From Deltaproteobacteria bacterium (lineage in GTDB: Bacteria > Desulfobacterota > Desulfarculia > Adiutricales > Adiutricaceae): a stretch of DNA of 5,769 bases. The notes under the pieces were generated by a model, which worked only from the letters and a program-made list of their open reading frames with translations, was not told where the DNA came from and searched no databases. Numbering within the stretch: position 1 is the stretch's first letter; the number at the start of each line of letters is the position of its first letter. The position numbers and the translations under genes are program-made. Below are positions 1 to 5,385 of the stretch, piece after piece. The stretch lies in assembly GCA_031267005.1 (NCBI GenBank), contig JAIRZX010000112.1, forward strand, positions 1 to 5,769, written 5' to 3'.

Positions 1-28
1 AGCCCCAAGCCCCAAGCCCCAGCTTCCA
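1..28. repeat. Short tandem repeat, 7-base unit, cut by window edge
   Basis: Three exact copies of AGCCCCA fill positions 1-21, followed by a diverged unit (AGCTTCCA, overlapping at 21-28). The array probably continues to the left of the window. The last diverged unit resembles AGGCTTCC units of the octamer array at the right end, so the two may be related families of short repeats. Only three perfect units are visible, so array length and function are unknown. Heptameric tandem repeats of this general kind are known in intergenic regions of some bacteria (for example cyanobacterial STRRs), but no homology is claimed. Confidence 0.65.
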
Positions 29-57
29 CTTGCTTCTGGGATTCTAATAAGGCAAAA

Positions 58-63
58 TATAAT
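58..63 (+). promoter_or_regulatory. Possible -10 box for the ATPase-nuclease gene
   Basis: TATAAT, an exact sigma70 -10 consensus, lies in a short AT-rich patch between the left repeat and the gene that starts at 137. No good -35 is present at 16-18 bases spacing; the nearest TTG-like element (30-35) is too far upstream. Transcription would start near position 70 and give a leader of about 65 nt. It is the only promoter-like site in the short upstream region, but with one box missing it is moderate evidence. Confidence 0.4.
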
Positions 64-102
64 TCACCCAGTTATGGGAATTTAGACCTAACGGGTCGAC
101 CG

Positions 103-121
103 GATCTGGGAAGGTCAGATC
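103..121 (+). other. Small hairpin just upstream of the ATPase ribosome binding site
   Basis: GATCTG (103-108) and CAGATC (116-121) are perfect inverted copies around a 7-base loop. They end four bases before the Shine-Dalgarno sequence AAGGAGG (125-131). An 8-base palindrome GGTCGACC sits at 94-101. Either could be an operator or a leader stem affecting translation of the downstream gene. Elements this short also occur by chance. Confidence 0.3.
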
Positions 122-136
122 GCCAAGGAGGCATCC

Positions 137-1942
137 ATGACGGACTCGGACGCTCCGCGTATCCCTGAAATCGGAATCGACATAGCCAATTTTTCCCGAC
201 TGAGGGACAAAGGCTATGTCTATGTTGACAAGACCGAATTCGTCCATAAAATTCTTACCAGCCCACGTCCTCACCTTTTTCTTTCCCGCCCAAGGCGGTT
301 TGGCAAGACGTTGTTGATCGATACCCTTGAAGAAGCGGCGGTAGGGAGGAAGGAACTCTTTTCCGGACTCGCCATAGACACGTTGCGCAAGGCAGACGAG
401 TGGCCTCGTTCGCACGTCATAAGGATAGGCATGAGCCGTTTCGGCGATGACCCGACCTTGCTTGATAGAAACCTCACCGCCTTCCTTCACTCCTTCGCTT
501 CGCGAAGAGGATTCTCCATTACGGCACAGGATTCAGCCTATTGCCTTACGGAAGTAATCAGTGCTCTATCATGGAATTACGCAGATATCCCTCTAATCAC
601 TGACAATATTAGAACAAAGGACGCGCTGACTGCTGACCGCGATAAAGTTATCGTCCTGATCGATGAGTACGACGCTCCGATAATCAACAACATCTCTATT
701 CCGCACAGACTGAATATAGCTAAACAGACTCTTCACAGCTTCTACAACGCCTTGAAATCATGCGAAAATATGATCGAACGTGTTTTTTTAACCGGCATTA
801 CCAAATTCTCGCAATTGTCCGTTTTTTCGGCAATGAACAATCTCAGGGACATCACTTTCAACCCTGCATACGCGTCAATATGCGGGTTCACTCCCGATGA
901 GATTTCAACATGTTATTCCCCGCATCTTGAAGCGGTTTTGGCTGACTTTCATAAAAATATTGATTTCGGACCTGATTTTTCGCTCGAAATGCTCATGAAA
1001 CGTATCACCGAATGGTACGATGGGTACAGCTGGAACGGCGATGACCGCGTTATCAACCCCATATCCCTGCAAAATTTTCTTCTTGATCGTAATTTCGATA
1101 ATTTCTGGATTCGGACTGGAGGAATGAATTTTTTAAACCAAATGAATATTAAGGACGATATTTTATCCAAAGTATTCAAAGGTAATATTGAATTTAAAGG
1201 AAGCGTGGACATTCAAGACGCGGGCAATGCCGATCCGGTATCGATTATGCTCCAGACCGGATACCTTACCCTGCGAAAGCGAAAGGAATCCGATAAAACA
1301 TTTAAACTTTTCCTTGCCGTGCCGAATAAGGAAGTAGGCATGTCTATCATGAAGAATTACGTTGAATTTCGTATTGTTCCTTTAATTTCGTCTGAAAACG
1401 ATATTTTAAATTCATTAAGATGCACTGAATTCTGCAACGCTTTCTGCCTAGGGAAACTGGACCGTGCCGAGGCACTCCTCCAAGGTTTCCTCAGCGTAAT
1501 ACCTTACTCGCTACATGAAAAAATGGAATCTTTCTATCACGGTTTCCTGCTGTCAATTTTTAAGATGTCGGATTTTAATGCTGATCCTCAACATACCATA
1601 GGTGGAGGAATTATTGATCTGGTAGTAACTGCTCCTGATCACAGTATTTTGGTAACTGAAATCAAATACGCTAAATCGGCCGACATAACAGATACCGCTG
1701 CTCCTCATTCGCCAACCGGAATATCAGACAAGGATGAAAAGAAACTTAATTCCTGTATCAATGCAGCTTTCAGCCAAATAATCGAGAATGGATATCTCCT
1801 GCCCTACGTCGGCATCCGAAATCCTGTCCGTGCTGTTGCTGTAGCCGTATGCGGAAGGAACCTTGTCAGGATTAGAAGCGTTCCAGCAGAAGACCTTCTG
1901 AAGAGGGCGAGTGAATTCTCAAGCGACGTGATTCACGGGTAA
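137..1942 (+). CDS. AAA-ATPase-like protein with C-terminal PD-(D/E)XK nuclease-like domain
   Basis: A 601-residue protein of the AAA-ATPase_like (PF09820) plus PDDEXK_9/DUF1703 (PF08011) architecture. The N-terminal ATPase domain (about 10-240) has a Walker A variant SRPRRFGKTLL at 50-60, with GKT as the phosphate loop. Walker B is VIVLIDEYDAPI at 171-182, and a conserved TGITKFSQLSVFSAMNNL block at 219-236 is probably sensor-like. YDGYSWNG (294-301) and the following INPISL are also typical of the family. The C-terminal nuclease-like core shows GGGIIDLVV (489-497) and then VTEIKYAKS (506-514). D494, E508 and K510 are the expected D...ExK residues, so it looks catalytically intact. Length is normal for the family and no frameshift is seen. 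The ATG start is firm because AAGGAGG lies 5 bases upstream. No signal peptide or membrane segment is seen, so it is probably cytoplasmic. Its codons and base composition are clearly more AT-rich than the rest of the window, especially after about 950, suggesting separate ancestry. The biological role is not established for this family; defence, DNA processing or selfish spread are guesses. Confidence 0.93.
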   Translation: MTDSDAPRIPEIGIDIANFSRLRDKGYVYVDKTEFVHKILTSPRPHLFLSRPRRFGKTLLIDTLEEAAVGRKELFSGLAIDTLRKADEWPRSHVIRIGMSRFGDDPTLLDRNLTAFLHSFASRRGFSITAQDSAYCLTEVISALSWNYADIPLITDNIRTKDALTADRDKVIVLIDEYDAPIINNISIPHRLNIAKQTLHSFYNALKSCENMIERVFLTGITKFSQLSVFSAMNNLRDITFNPAYASICGFTPDEISTCYSPHLEAVLADFHKNIDFGPDFSLEMLMKRITEWYDGYSWNGDDRVINPISLQNFLLDRNFDNFWIRTGGMNFLNQMNIKDDILSKVFKGNIEFKGSVDIQDAGNADPVSIMLQTGYLTLRKRKESDKTFKLFLAVPNKEVGMSIMKNYVEFRIVPLISSENDILNSLRCTEFCNAFCLGKLDRAEALLQGFLSVIPYSLHEKMESFYHGFLLSIFKMSDFNADPQHTIGGGIIDLVVTAPDHSILVTEIKYAKSADITDTAAPHSPTGISDKDEKKLNSCINAAFSQIIENGYLLPYVGIRNPVRAVAVAVCGRNLVRIRSVPAEDLLKRASEFSSDVIHG

Positions 1943-1984
1943 ACTGGAACGGTCACGTACGCCGCGCACGGTTATGAGCCTCCG

Positions 1985-2137
1985 TTGAAACCCCTGACGG
2001 CCAGGAACAGGTACCCTAAGCTGTCGCCCGCGCAGGCTCCTGGCCTGGACCTGTCAGGACCCTGGCATGGTGAGGCCAACGCAACCGGTAAGCTCCACGC
2101 CATAGTTGCGGAGCGGCATATTGCGCCTAATGTCATC
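1985..2137 (+). pseudogene. SymE-like toxin remnant (type I toxin-antitoxin family)
   Basis: Starting at a TTG, this frame reads KPLTARN and then RYPKLSPAQAPGLDLSGPW, followed by an ATGK segment. This resembles the core of SymE (PF08845), whose E. coli member has RYP, a short linker, P-x-I-x-L-x-G-x-W, then A-GF-ATG and a valine-rich strand. SymE is an SOS-induced protein, derived from the AbrB fold, reported to cleave or compact nucleic acid and controlled by the antisense RNA SymR. The copy looks broken. It has no ATG and no Shine-Dalgarno sequence, the usual GF before ATG is missing, and after about residue 52 the frame runs on into GC-rich sequence unlike the family. The frame is the same as that of the upstream ATPase-nuclease gene and is open from directly after that gene's TAA. 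The match was recognised by eye from recalled family features. A chance likeness is possible. Confidence 0.38.
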
Positions 2138-2158
2138 GCGCTGTGGATTGTCACTTCG

Positions 2159-2202
2159 GCGCGGTCCGCTTCTTACCGTCCACAGACCGGAAGGGACCGC
2201 GC
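2159..2202. other. Long inverted repeat between convergent genes
   Basis: GCGCGGTCC (2159-2167) and GGACCGCGC (2194-2202) are perfect inverted copies. The helix continues after a one-base bulge (G2168) with CTTC (2169-2172) pairing GAAG (2190-2193), giving 13 base pairs around a 17-base loop. It lies between the ATPase gene on the + strand and the lipoprotein gene on the - strand, where a bidirectional terminator would be expected. Neither flank carries a T run, so it is not a classical intrinsic terminator. It could stabilise mRNA 3' ends or be part of a repeat element. Confidence 0.5.
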
Positions 2203-2321
2203 GGGCTGTCGAGGCCGAAGGGGTCCGAAAGCGGCAGGAGAGTGCTGGAGAGGGCAGGAGCGGGCCGGACAGGGGTCAAGGAGGGGCTCCCCGGACCGCC
2301 CCCGCTCGCTTGGCGCCCGTT

Positions 2322-2333
2322 CGGGCCGGCCCG
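2322..2333. other. Perfect 12-base palindrome downstream of the lipoprotein gene
   Basis: CGGGCCGGCCCG is its own reverse complement and lies 7 bases beyond the lipoprotein stop codon on the minus strand. The neighbouring GCCCG (2315-2319) can alternatively pair with CGGGC (2322-2326). It may contribute to transcript 3'-end structure, but no T run follows. GC-rich palindromes of this size are not rare in such sequence. Confidence 0.3.
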
Positions 2334-2340
2334 TGGCCCT

Positions 2341-2859
2341 TTACCGCCTCTTGCCCGTCATGGCGGAGTTCAAGTCGGCTTCATTCTTCCTGACCAGCGA
2401 GAGTTCGGAGGGGGTGGGCACTGGCAGCGCGGAACGGTATTGTTGCTCCATCTTGGCGGAGGTCATCTTAGGATCCGACAGCATCCAGAGGGCATTGGTG
2501 ATCTTTATGGCGATGTACTGCTGGCGTGCCTTGGTCCCTCCGGGAAGAGCCCCGCGCCGTCCGCCAGCCAGGTAGTTGGCGTACTGATCCACCTCGCCCT
2601 GAGTCAATTGCGGTTGGTCCCGAAACATCGCTTGGAAGGAACCGCTCATGTTGGCGACGCGGGGGGCGGCGTAGCCGGGTGAACCGGCCGGGGCGTTCCC
2701 CCGCACAAACACGGGGGGGTTGTCCGGATCCGGTTCCTCGAGCGGGGGAGCGGAAGCGCCGGGCAACGGAAAGACCCCGCCGGGGTAGATGCAGGACGTG
2801 CTTGAAACTGTCAGCGCGAGGGCAGCGGCGAGCAGGGGGATGATGGTCAGGGTTTTCAT
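2341..2859 (-). CDS. Putative lipoprotein of unknown function
   Basis: A 172-residue protein not assigned to a named family. Residues 1-23 form a signal peptide: MKTLT, a hydrophobic stretch (IIPLLAAALALTV), then SSTSC with Cys23 as the probable lipidated residue. The lipobox is imperfect, with Ser at -3 instead of Leu/Val. Residue +2 is Ile, not Asp, so outer-membrane sorting is likelier than inner-membrane retention if the Lol rules apply. Residues 24-60 are Pro/Gly-rich and probably a flexible linker. Residues 70-172 are polar and probably helical, with FRDQPQLTQGEVDQYANYL and a basic C-terminus (TGKRR). The start is supported by AGGA 7 bases upstream (2867-2870) and by the signal peptide. 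A near-consensus promoter lies about 95 bases upstream, so the gene is probably transcribed alone. It is convergent with the ATPase-nuclease gene. Other long frames over this region are less convincing, having no signal peptide or comparable start signals. Confidence 0.82.
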   Translation of the reverse strand: MKTLTIIPLLAAALALTVSSTSCIYPGGVFPLPGASAPPLEEPDPDNPPVFVRGNAPAGSPGYAAPRVANMSGSFQAMFRDQPQLTQGEVDQYANYLAGGRRGALPGGTKARQQYIAIKITNALWMLSDPKMTSAKMEQQYRSALPVPTPSELSLVRKNEADLNSAMTGKRR

Positions 2860-2953
2860 TTCGTTTTCCTAGTGGCGCACTCCCCTGCACATGCCGTGCG
2901 GGAGGCGCATTGGCTGGTCGCGGGCAGGAACCGACTGGACTCTTTAGCTTTTG

Positions 2954-2982
2954 ATTATATGCCATACGCTGCCGGGAGTAAA
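2954..2982 (-). promoter_or_regulatory. Sigma70-type promoter of the lipoprotein gene
   Basis: On the minus strand, -35 TTTACT (2977-2982) and -10 TATAAT (2954-2959, exact consensus) are separated by the ideal 17 bases. Transcription would start near 2947 and give a leader of about 88 nt before the ATG at 2859. The -10 sits in the only AT-rich patch of the surrounding GC-rich sequence, which strengthens the call. Confidence 0.72.
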
Positions 2983-3033
2983 GGCATCCCGGAACAGCTT
3001 GCCCGTCCCCGCCTGCCTTCCTGTCTCCCTTCC

Positions 3034-3048
3034 GCGGCTTTCCGCCGC
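3034..3048. other. Small GC hairpin in a pyrimidine-rich stretch
   Basis: GCGGC (3034-3038) pairs with GCCGC (3044-3048) around TTTCC. It sits within 3001-3080, where the + strand is strongly pyrimidine-rich (many CTTCC and CCTTC runs). No coding frame with a start signal is seen here. The composition resembles the octamer array at the right end but without a regular period. Function unknown. Confidence 0.3.
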
Positions 3049-3425
3049 AGCTTCCCGCACCTTCTTTCCTTCCTGGCATCCCGTCACTGCTTTCCGCCTT
3101 GACTTGACGACTCTGTTATCCGCCCTTACGTCCAGACCATGCATTCTTCCCTTTTGTCCCGGCACCTGGGACGCAGGCGTCTTCCCCGGTTTAGGGGATT
3201 TGCCGTACCCTTACCCTGCCTCGCAGATAGGCTCGGCGGACCTGGTTCTGACGGCAAAGCCGCGTCCGGGCACCCGGATCCCGGGACGGTTTCCCGGAAC
3301 CAGCTGGATGGCATTCGGCTCCGGCCTTGGCGACTCCCGGAAGGGCCGCGAGAAGACGGAGACTCCCTGAAGGCTCCCCCAGGCCGAAACCGGACGGCGG
3401 CGTCCCGAAAGGAGGAACTTGCGCC

Positions 3426-3482
3426 ATGGTTCCTAACGCCGACCAGGGTACGCCGGGGAGCCCTCAAGCCTTTGGGCGGTAA
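3426..3482 (+). CDS. Possible 18-residue small ORF with strong Shine-Dalgarno
   Basis: AAAGGAGG (3408-3415) stands 10 bases before ATG 3426, which opens MVPNADQGTPGSPQAFGR and a TAA at 3480-3482. The stop codon lies in the loop of a terminator-like hairpin (3475-3489). AGGAAC (3413-3418) can pair with GTTCCT (3429-3434), placing the start codon in the loop and part of the ribosome binding site in the stem. GCCC (3460-3463) could pair with GGGC (3474-3477) and compete with the terminator stem, an arrangement like leader-peptide attenuators. The peptide is not rich in any single amino acid, and no gene follows within 500 bases, so an attenuator has no visible target. It may be a small protein gene, a relic leader, or chance. 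Confidence 0.28.
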   Translation: MVPNADQGTPGSPQAFGR

Positions 3483-3499
3483 CCCCGCCATGCTTTTTT
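3475..3499 (+). terminator. Putative intrinsic terminator
   Basis: GGCGG (3475-3479) and CCGCC (3485-3489) form a five-base-pair GC stem with loop TAACC. This is followed by ATGC and six T residues (3494-3499). The stem is short but all GC and the T run is clear. It would end any + strand transcript coming from the structured region upstream. Confidence 0.45.
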
Positions 3500-3582
3500 C
3501 GGTCTGCCAAACCCATAACTCGCCATTTTTCGACTTTGCCTTTCCGGAGCGTCTGATGGAGATCGACGGACATTTCTCATAA

Positions 3583-4010
3583 ACATTGGATATTTTCCTG
3601 CGTTTTGCCCCTTTAAACTATCCTTGAACCTGTTGCGGAACCTTTGAGCCTGACTTCTTTCCTTACGGGCGCTTCTCCAGCGTTTATTTTTTCCTGAGTA
3701 TGGGTTTGCATTGTTTTCGATAAATACGGCGGCAGTTCTGATATCGCCATTTTTTTAGGACTTTCGTCTTAAAATTTTTTGATTGCTTCCTTTCAACGAT
3801 AAAGGTTATCAGAAAAGATACGGTGAAAACTAATTTTTAAAAACTAAATTTTTTCAATATCTTTACAATCTCCCGCCATTTCTCTTGCATTATTTCGAAA
3901 CTAAATTTATCAATATCTTCAATGACAATAATTTATTTTTCAAAAATCCTGCCTGCGTAATTCTGTAGATGGCCTTGCTTTCTCACAACCGGCAACAAAC
4001 ACGGCAATTC
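3583..4010. other. AT-rich intergenic island, no convincing gene
   Basis: Composition switches abruptly from GC-rich to AT-rich here and back near 4010. Two short minus-strand frames are worth recording. The first, 3750 to 3613, has ATG and 45 residues (MAISELPPYLSKTMQ..., lysine and glutamate bearing, protein-like) but no good Shine-Dalgarno. The second, an open stretch from 3932 to 3837, reads 31 codons and includes an ATG at 3890 starting a 17-residue amphipathic basic peptide MQEKWREIVKILKKFSF. Neither has proper start signals, so neither is called as a gene. The island could be a decayed AT-rich gene, a promoter-rich spacer, or inserted foreign DNA. Confidence 0.4.
3841..3919. repeat. 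Imperfect direct repeat pair in the AT-rich island
   Basis: AAACTAAATTTTTTCAATAT plus CTT (3841-3863) recurs as AAACTAAATTTATCAATATC plus TT (3898-3919), differing by one base change and a one-base length change. A third, shorter relative, AAAACTAATTTTT, lies at 3826-3838. On the minus strand the two long copies encode similar peptide pieces (KILKKFSF and EDIDKFSF) in one frame. They may therefore be an internal duplication or merely AT-rich drift. Confidence 0.5.
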
Positions 4011-4015
4011 TTCGC

Positions 4016-4055
4016 CGCGATAGGAAAGCTGTCGTCGCGATAGGAAAGCTGTCGT
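4016..4055. repeat. Perfect 20-base tandem duplication
   Basis: CGCGATAGGAAAGCTGTCGT occurs twice head to tail with no mismatch (4016-4035 and 4036-4055). It lies at the border where the AT-rich island returns to GC-rich sequence, about 55 bases upstream of the -35 box of the transporter promoter. It could be a duplicated regulator binding site or a recent slippage event. The unit itself is not palindromic. Confidence 0.75.
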
Positions 4056-4107
4056 TTAGAATCGTGTCATGCCCTTTGAGTTACCTCCGCTAGCTTGGCG
4101 AAATCAA

Positions 4108-4136
4108 TTGAAAACAGGGTTTTCTGGTGCTAAAAT
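4108..4136 (+). promoter_or_regulatory. Sigma70-type extended -10 promoter for the transporter
   Basis: -35 TTGAAA (4108-4113), a 17-base spacer, and -10 TAAAAT (4131-4136) preceded by TGC (4128-4130), which is the extended -10 element. The predicted start is near 4143, exactly where a small hairpin begins (CCGC 4143-4146 with GCGG 4153-4156, loop UUAA plus a U-G pair). The next + strand gene is the transporter, about 240 bases downstream. Confidence 0.7.
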
Positions 4137-4142
4137 CTCTAA

Positions 4143-4381
4143 CCGCTTTAAGGCGGCGGGGGGTTCAGTTGCCCTCTCGTACAGGCGCGGCAGCTTTTTA
4201 CGTAACGGAGGTCCCGCGTTCGCTCCGAAGTCGGCGCTCGGCTCTCCTTCCGATGCATTTTTTTGCCGTCGCGTTATGCCCGGTAACCTCGCCGTCCAAG
4301 CGACGTCCCGGCCTCCCGACGTTTCATTTGCCGCGGTCAGCCGAGGCGGGATCCGCCCCGTAAGGCTACGTGAGGAGGCCC
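4143..4381 (+). promoter_or_regulatory. Long 5' leader of the transporter gene
   Basis: About 240 nt separate the predicted transcription start from the gene, unusually long for a simple transporter. It contains a 5'-end hairpin (4143-4156) and two mutually exclusive stems around CTCCG/CGAA (4206-4210 with 4223-4227, or 4219-4222 with 4226-4229). A short stem TCGG/CCGA (4238-4241/4250-4253) precedes a run of seven T (4258-4264), and a tight hairpin GGCGG-GAT-CCGCC (4345-4357) lies 15 bases before the ribosome binding site. This could permit attenuation or translational control. No known riboswitch class was recognised. A 124-codon open frame crosses the leader from 4069 but lacks a ribosome binding site. 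Confidence 0.35.
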
Positions 4382-5317
4382 GTGTCCAAAAGAACGAAAG
4401 CAGCGTTGATGCTCATTTTCCTCACGCTCGTCTGGGGAGGTAGCTTCCCTATGGTGCGCTGGTCGGTCGCGAGGATTGACGCCATCGCTTTCACCGGCCT
4501 CGAGTTTTTCTTCGGCGCCTTGGCATTGGCGCCTCTGTGCTTCCTAAAACCCGCCCCGCTTCCTTGTTCCCGCCGCAGGGAGCCGCCCGGCCCCCGCTTC
4601 TGGCTCAAGGCGGGCGCGGCGGCGGGGTTCCTGCTCGCCTGCGGCTCAATCCTCCAGTACCAGGGCATGGTCTGGACTACGAGCGGAAAATCAGCCTTCA
4701 TAAGCTCCCTCTACGTAATTCTGGTGCCCCTTATGGCCATTGTCATGGGCAGGGTCCCGGGCCGGGCTGTATGGGCTGGACTCGCCGCGGGCGTTGCCGG
4801 GCTCTTTCTCCTTTCGGGCGTCGCCGACAGCGTTGGCGATTTCAACCGCGGCGACGCCCTCACCCTCGCGGGCGACGCGTGCTGGGCCTCGCATCTCATT
4901 CTCGTAGGCCGATGCGCCAACCGAGTGGAGCCGATCCGCTTCGTTACGGTACAGGCTGCCCTTGCCGGCTCGTCATGCTTAGCGATAGCGGCGGCGCGCG
5001 GCGCCATGCCGGGCTGGTCGGCTTTTTTGGAGACTCTCCCCTTCACGCTGTTCGGGATCGTGTCGGTGTCCTTGGCCTATTTGATCCAGACCTACTGCCA
5101 GAGAGAAATGCGAGCCTCCGAGACCGCGTTGGTGCTTCAGCTGAAGGCGGTCTTCGCCGCCCTTTTCGGCATGGCCTTCCTGGGGGAGACTATGACGCCC
5201 GCCATGTGGGGAGGCGCCGCGCTGGTGATTTGCGGTTCCCTCCTGGCCCAGACCCGTGCCGACCGCCTTGGCCGTCCCTTAACCGCCCAGGTGCCTGAAA
5301 ACGTCGAATCCGTTTAG
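4382..5317 (+). CDS. EamA/DMT-superfamily inner-membrane transporter
   Basis: A drug/metabolite transporter-family permease, 311 residues from GTG 4382, with two tandem EamA domains and about ten hydrophobic helices. The first repeat begins LIFLTLVWGGSFPMV (about 11-25) and includes LQYQGMVWTTSGKSAFISSL (about 91-110), a signature of this clade. The second repeat begins near GDALTLAGDACWASHLI (about 157-173). It ends with ETALVLQLKAVFAALFGMAFLGE (about 247-269) and a final helix WGGAALVICGSLLA. The family often has EPVFA in that last motif; here it is KAVFA. Members export amino acids, metabolites or drugs; the substrate cannot be told from sequence. The start is not certain. GTG 4370 lies inside the Shine-Dalgarno region, so GTG 4382, just after AGGAGG (4373-4378), is preferred although the spacing is only 3 bases. 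ATG 4409 would cut into helix 1. It appears monocistronic, with its own promoter and a long leader. Confidence 0.9.
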   Translation: MSKRTKAALMLIFLTLVWGGSFPMVRWSVARIDAIAFTGLEFFFGALALAPLCFLKPAPLPCSRRREPPGPRFWLKAGAAAGFLLACGSILQYQGMVWTTSGKSAFISSLYVILVPLMAIVMGRVPGRAVWAGLAAGVAGLFLLSGVADSVGDFNRGDALTLAGDACWASHLILVGRCANRVEPIRFVTVQAALAGSSCLAIAAARGAMPGWSAFLETLPFTLFGIVSVSLAYLIQTYCQREMRASETALVLQLKAVFAALFGMAFLGETMTPAMWGGAALVICGSLLAQTRADRLGRPLTAQVPENVESV

Positions 5318-5324
5318 CCCGGGC

Positions 5325-5369
5325 GCCGCTTAAGGGCGGCTTGAGCCGCTTCCCGCCTCAGCCCAGGCG
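5325..5369 (+). terminator. Stem-loop cluster after the transporter, weak terminator candidate
   Basis: Eight bases after the stop, GCCGC (5325-5329) can pair with GCGGC (5336-5340). GCGGC can instead pair with the following GCCGC (5345-5349) around TTGA, giving two alternative hairpins. A third stem CGCCT/AGGCG (5354-5358/5365-5369) follows. No T run comes after any of them, so a factor-dependent or structure-only 3' end is more likely than a classical intrinsic terminator. Confidence 0.35.
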
Positions 5370-5385
5370 CTAAGGCATGTTTCGC

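Larger units (their letters stand above)
3184..3499 (+). ncRNA. Candidate structured RNA or small transcript ending in a terminator
   Basis: This stretch has no convincing long gene but many local stems. 3184-3187/3194-3197 is CCCC/GGGG. 3242-3250 pairs with 3295-3303 (CTGGTTCTG with CGGAACCAG, one U-G pair) and closes a junction. The junction contains CGGC-AAA-GCCG (3252-3262) and an adjacent stem 3263-3270/3280-3288 (CGTCC/GGACG plus GGG/CCC with one bulged G). Downstream are 3322-3328/3342-3348, GGACG-GCGG-CGTCC (3392-3405), and AGGAAC/GTTCCT (3413-3418/3429-3434), which partly covers a ribosome binding site. A terminator-like hairpin ends the series. The U-G pairs fit the + strand better than the minus strand. 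No known RNA family was recognised and no good promoter was found; TTGACG at 3104-3109 lacks a matching -10. GC-rich DNA folds easily, so this remains a candidate. Confidence 0.3.

Noticed and set aside
2468..3079. A 203-residue minus-strand frame overlapping the lipoprotein gene
   Set aside because: It is Arg/Gly/Pro-rich shadow coding with no start signal. The overlapping lipoprotein has a signal peptide, a ribosome binding site and a promoter.
2951..3370. A 139-residue + strand frame in the intergenic region
   Set aside because: No Shine-Dalgarno, Ser/Pro-rich composition typical of noncoding GC-rich DNA, no recognisable domain, and it crosses the promoter of the lipoprotein gene.
3200..3440. 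Cobalamin riboswitch or group II intron RNA
   Set aside because: Several GC-rich stems gave a superficial likeness, but the conserved core boxes and a domain V-type hairpin are absent.
3139..3582. A 147-residue + strand frame
   Set aside because: No ribosome binding site and no known motif; composition looks noncoding. Its tail (SVCQTHNSPFFDF) gave a vague sense of familiarity but nothing that could be named.
4143..4381. Known riboswitch, tRNA, RNase P RNA, SRP RNA or tmRNA
   Set aside because: None of the conserved sequence blocks of these RNAs could be found here or elsewhere in the window.
4069..4443. A 124-residue + strand frame starting upstream of the transporter promoter
   Set aside because: No Shine-Dalgarno, it begins before the best promoter, and it overlaps the transporter start out of frame.
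4537..5298. A 253-residue + strand frame inside the transporter gene
   Set aside because: Arg/Gly/Pro-rich shadow of a well-supported membrane protein gene.
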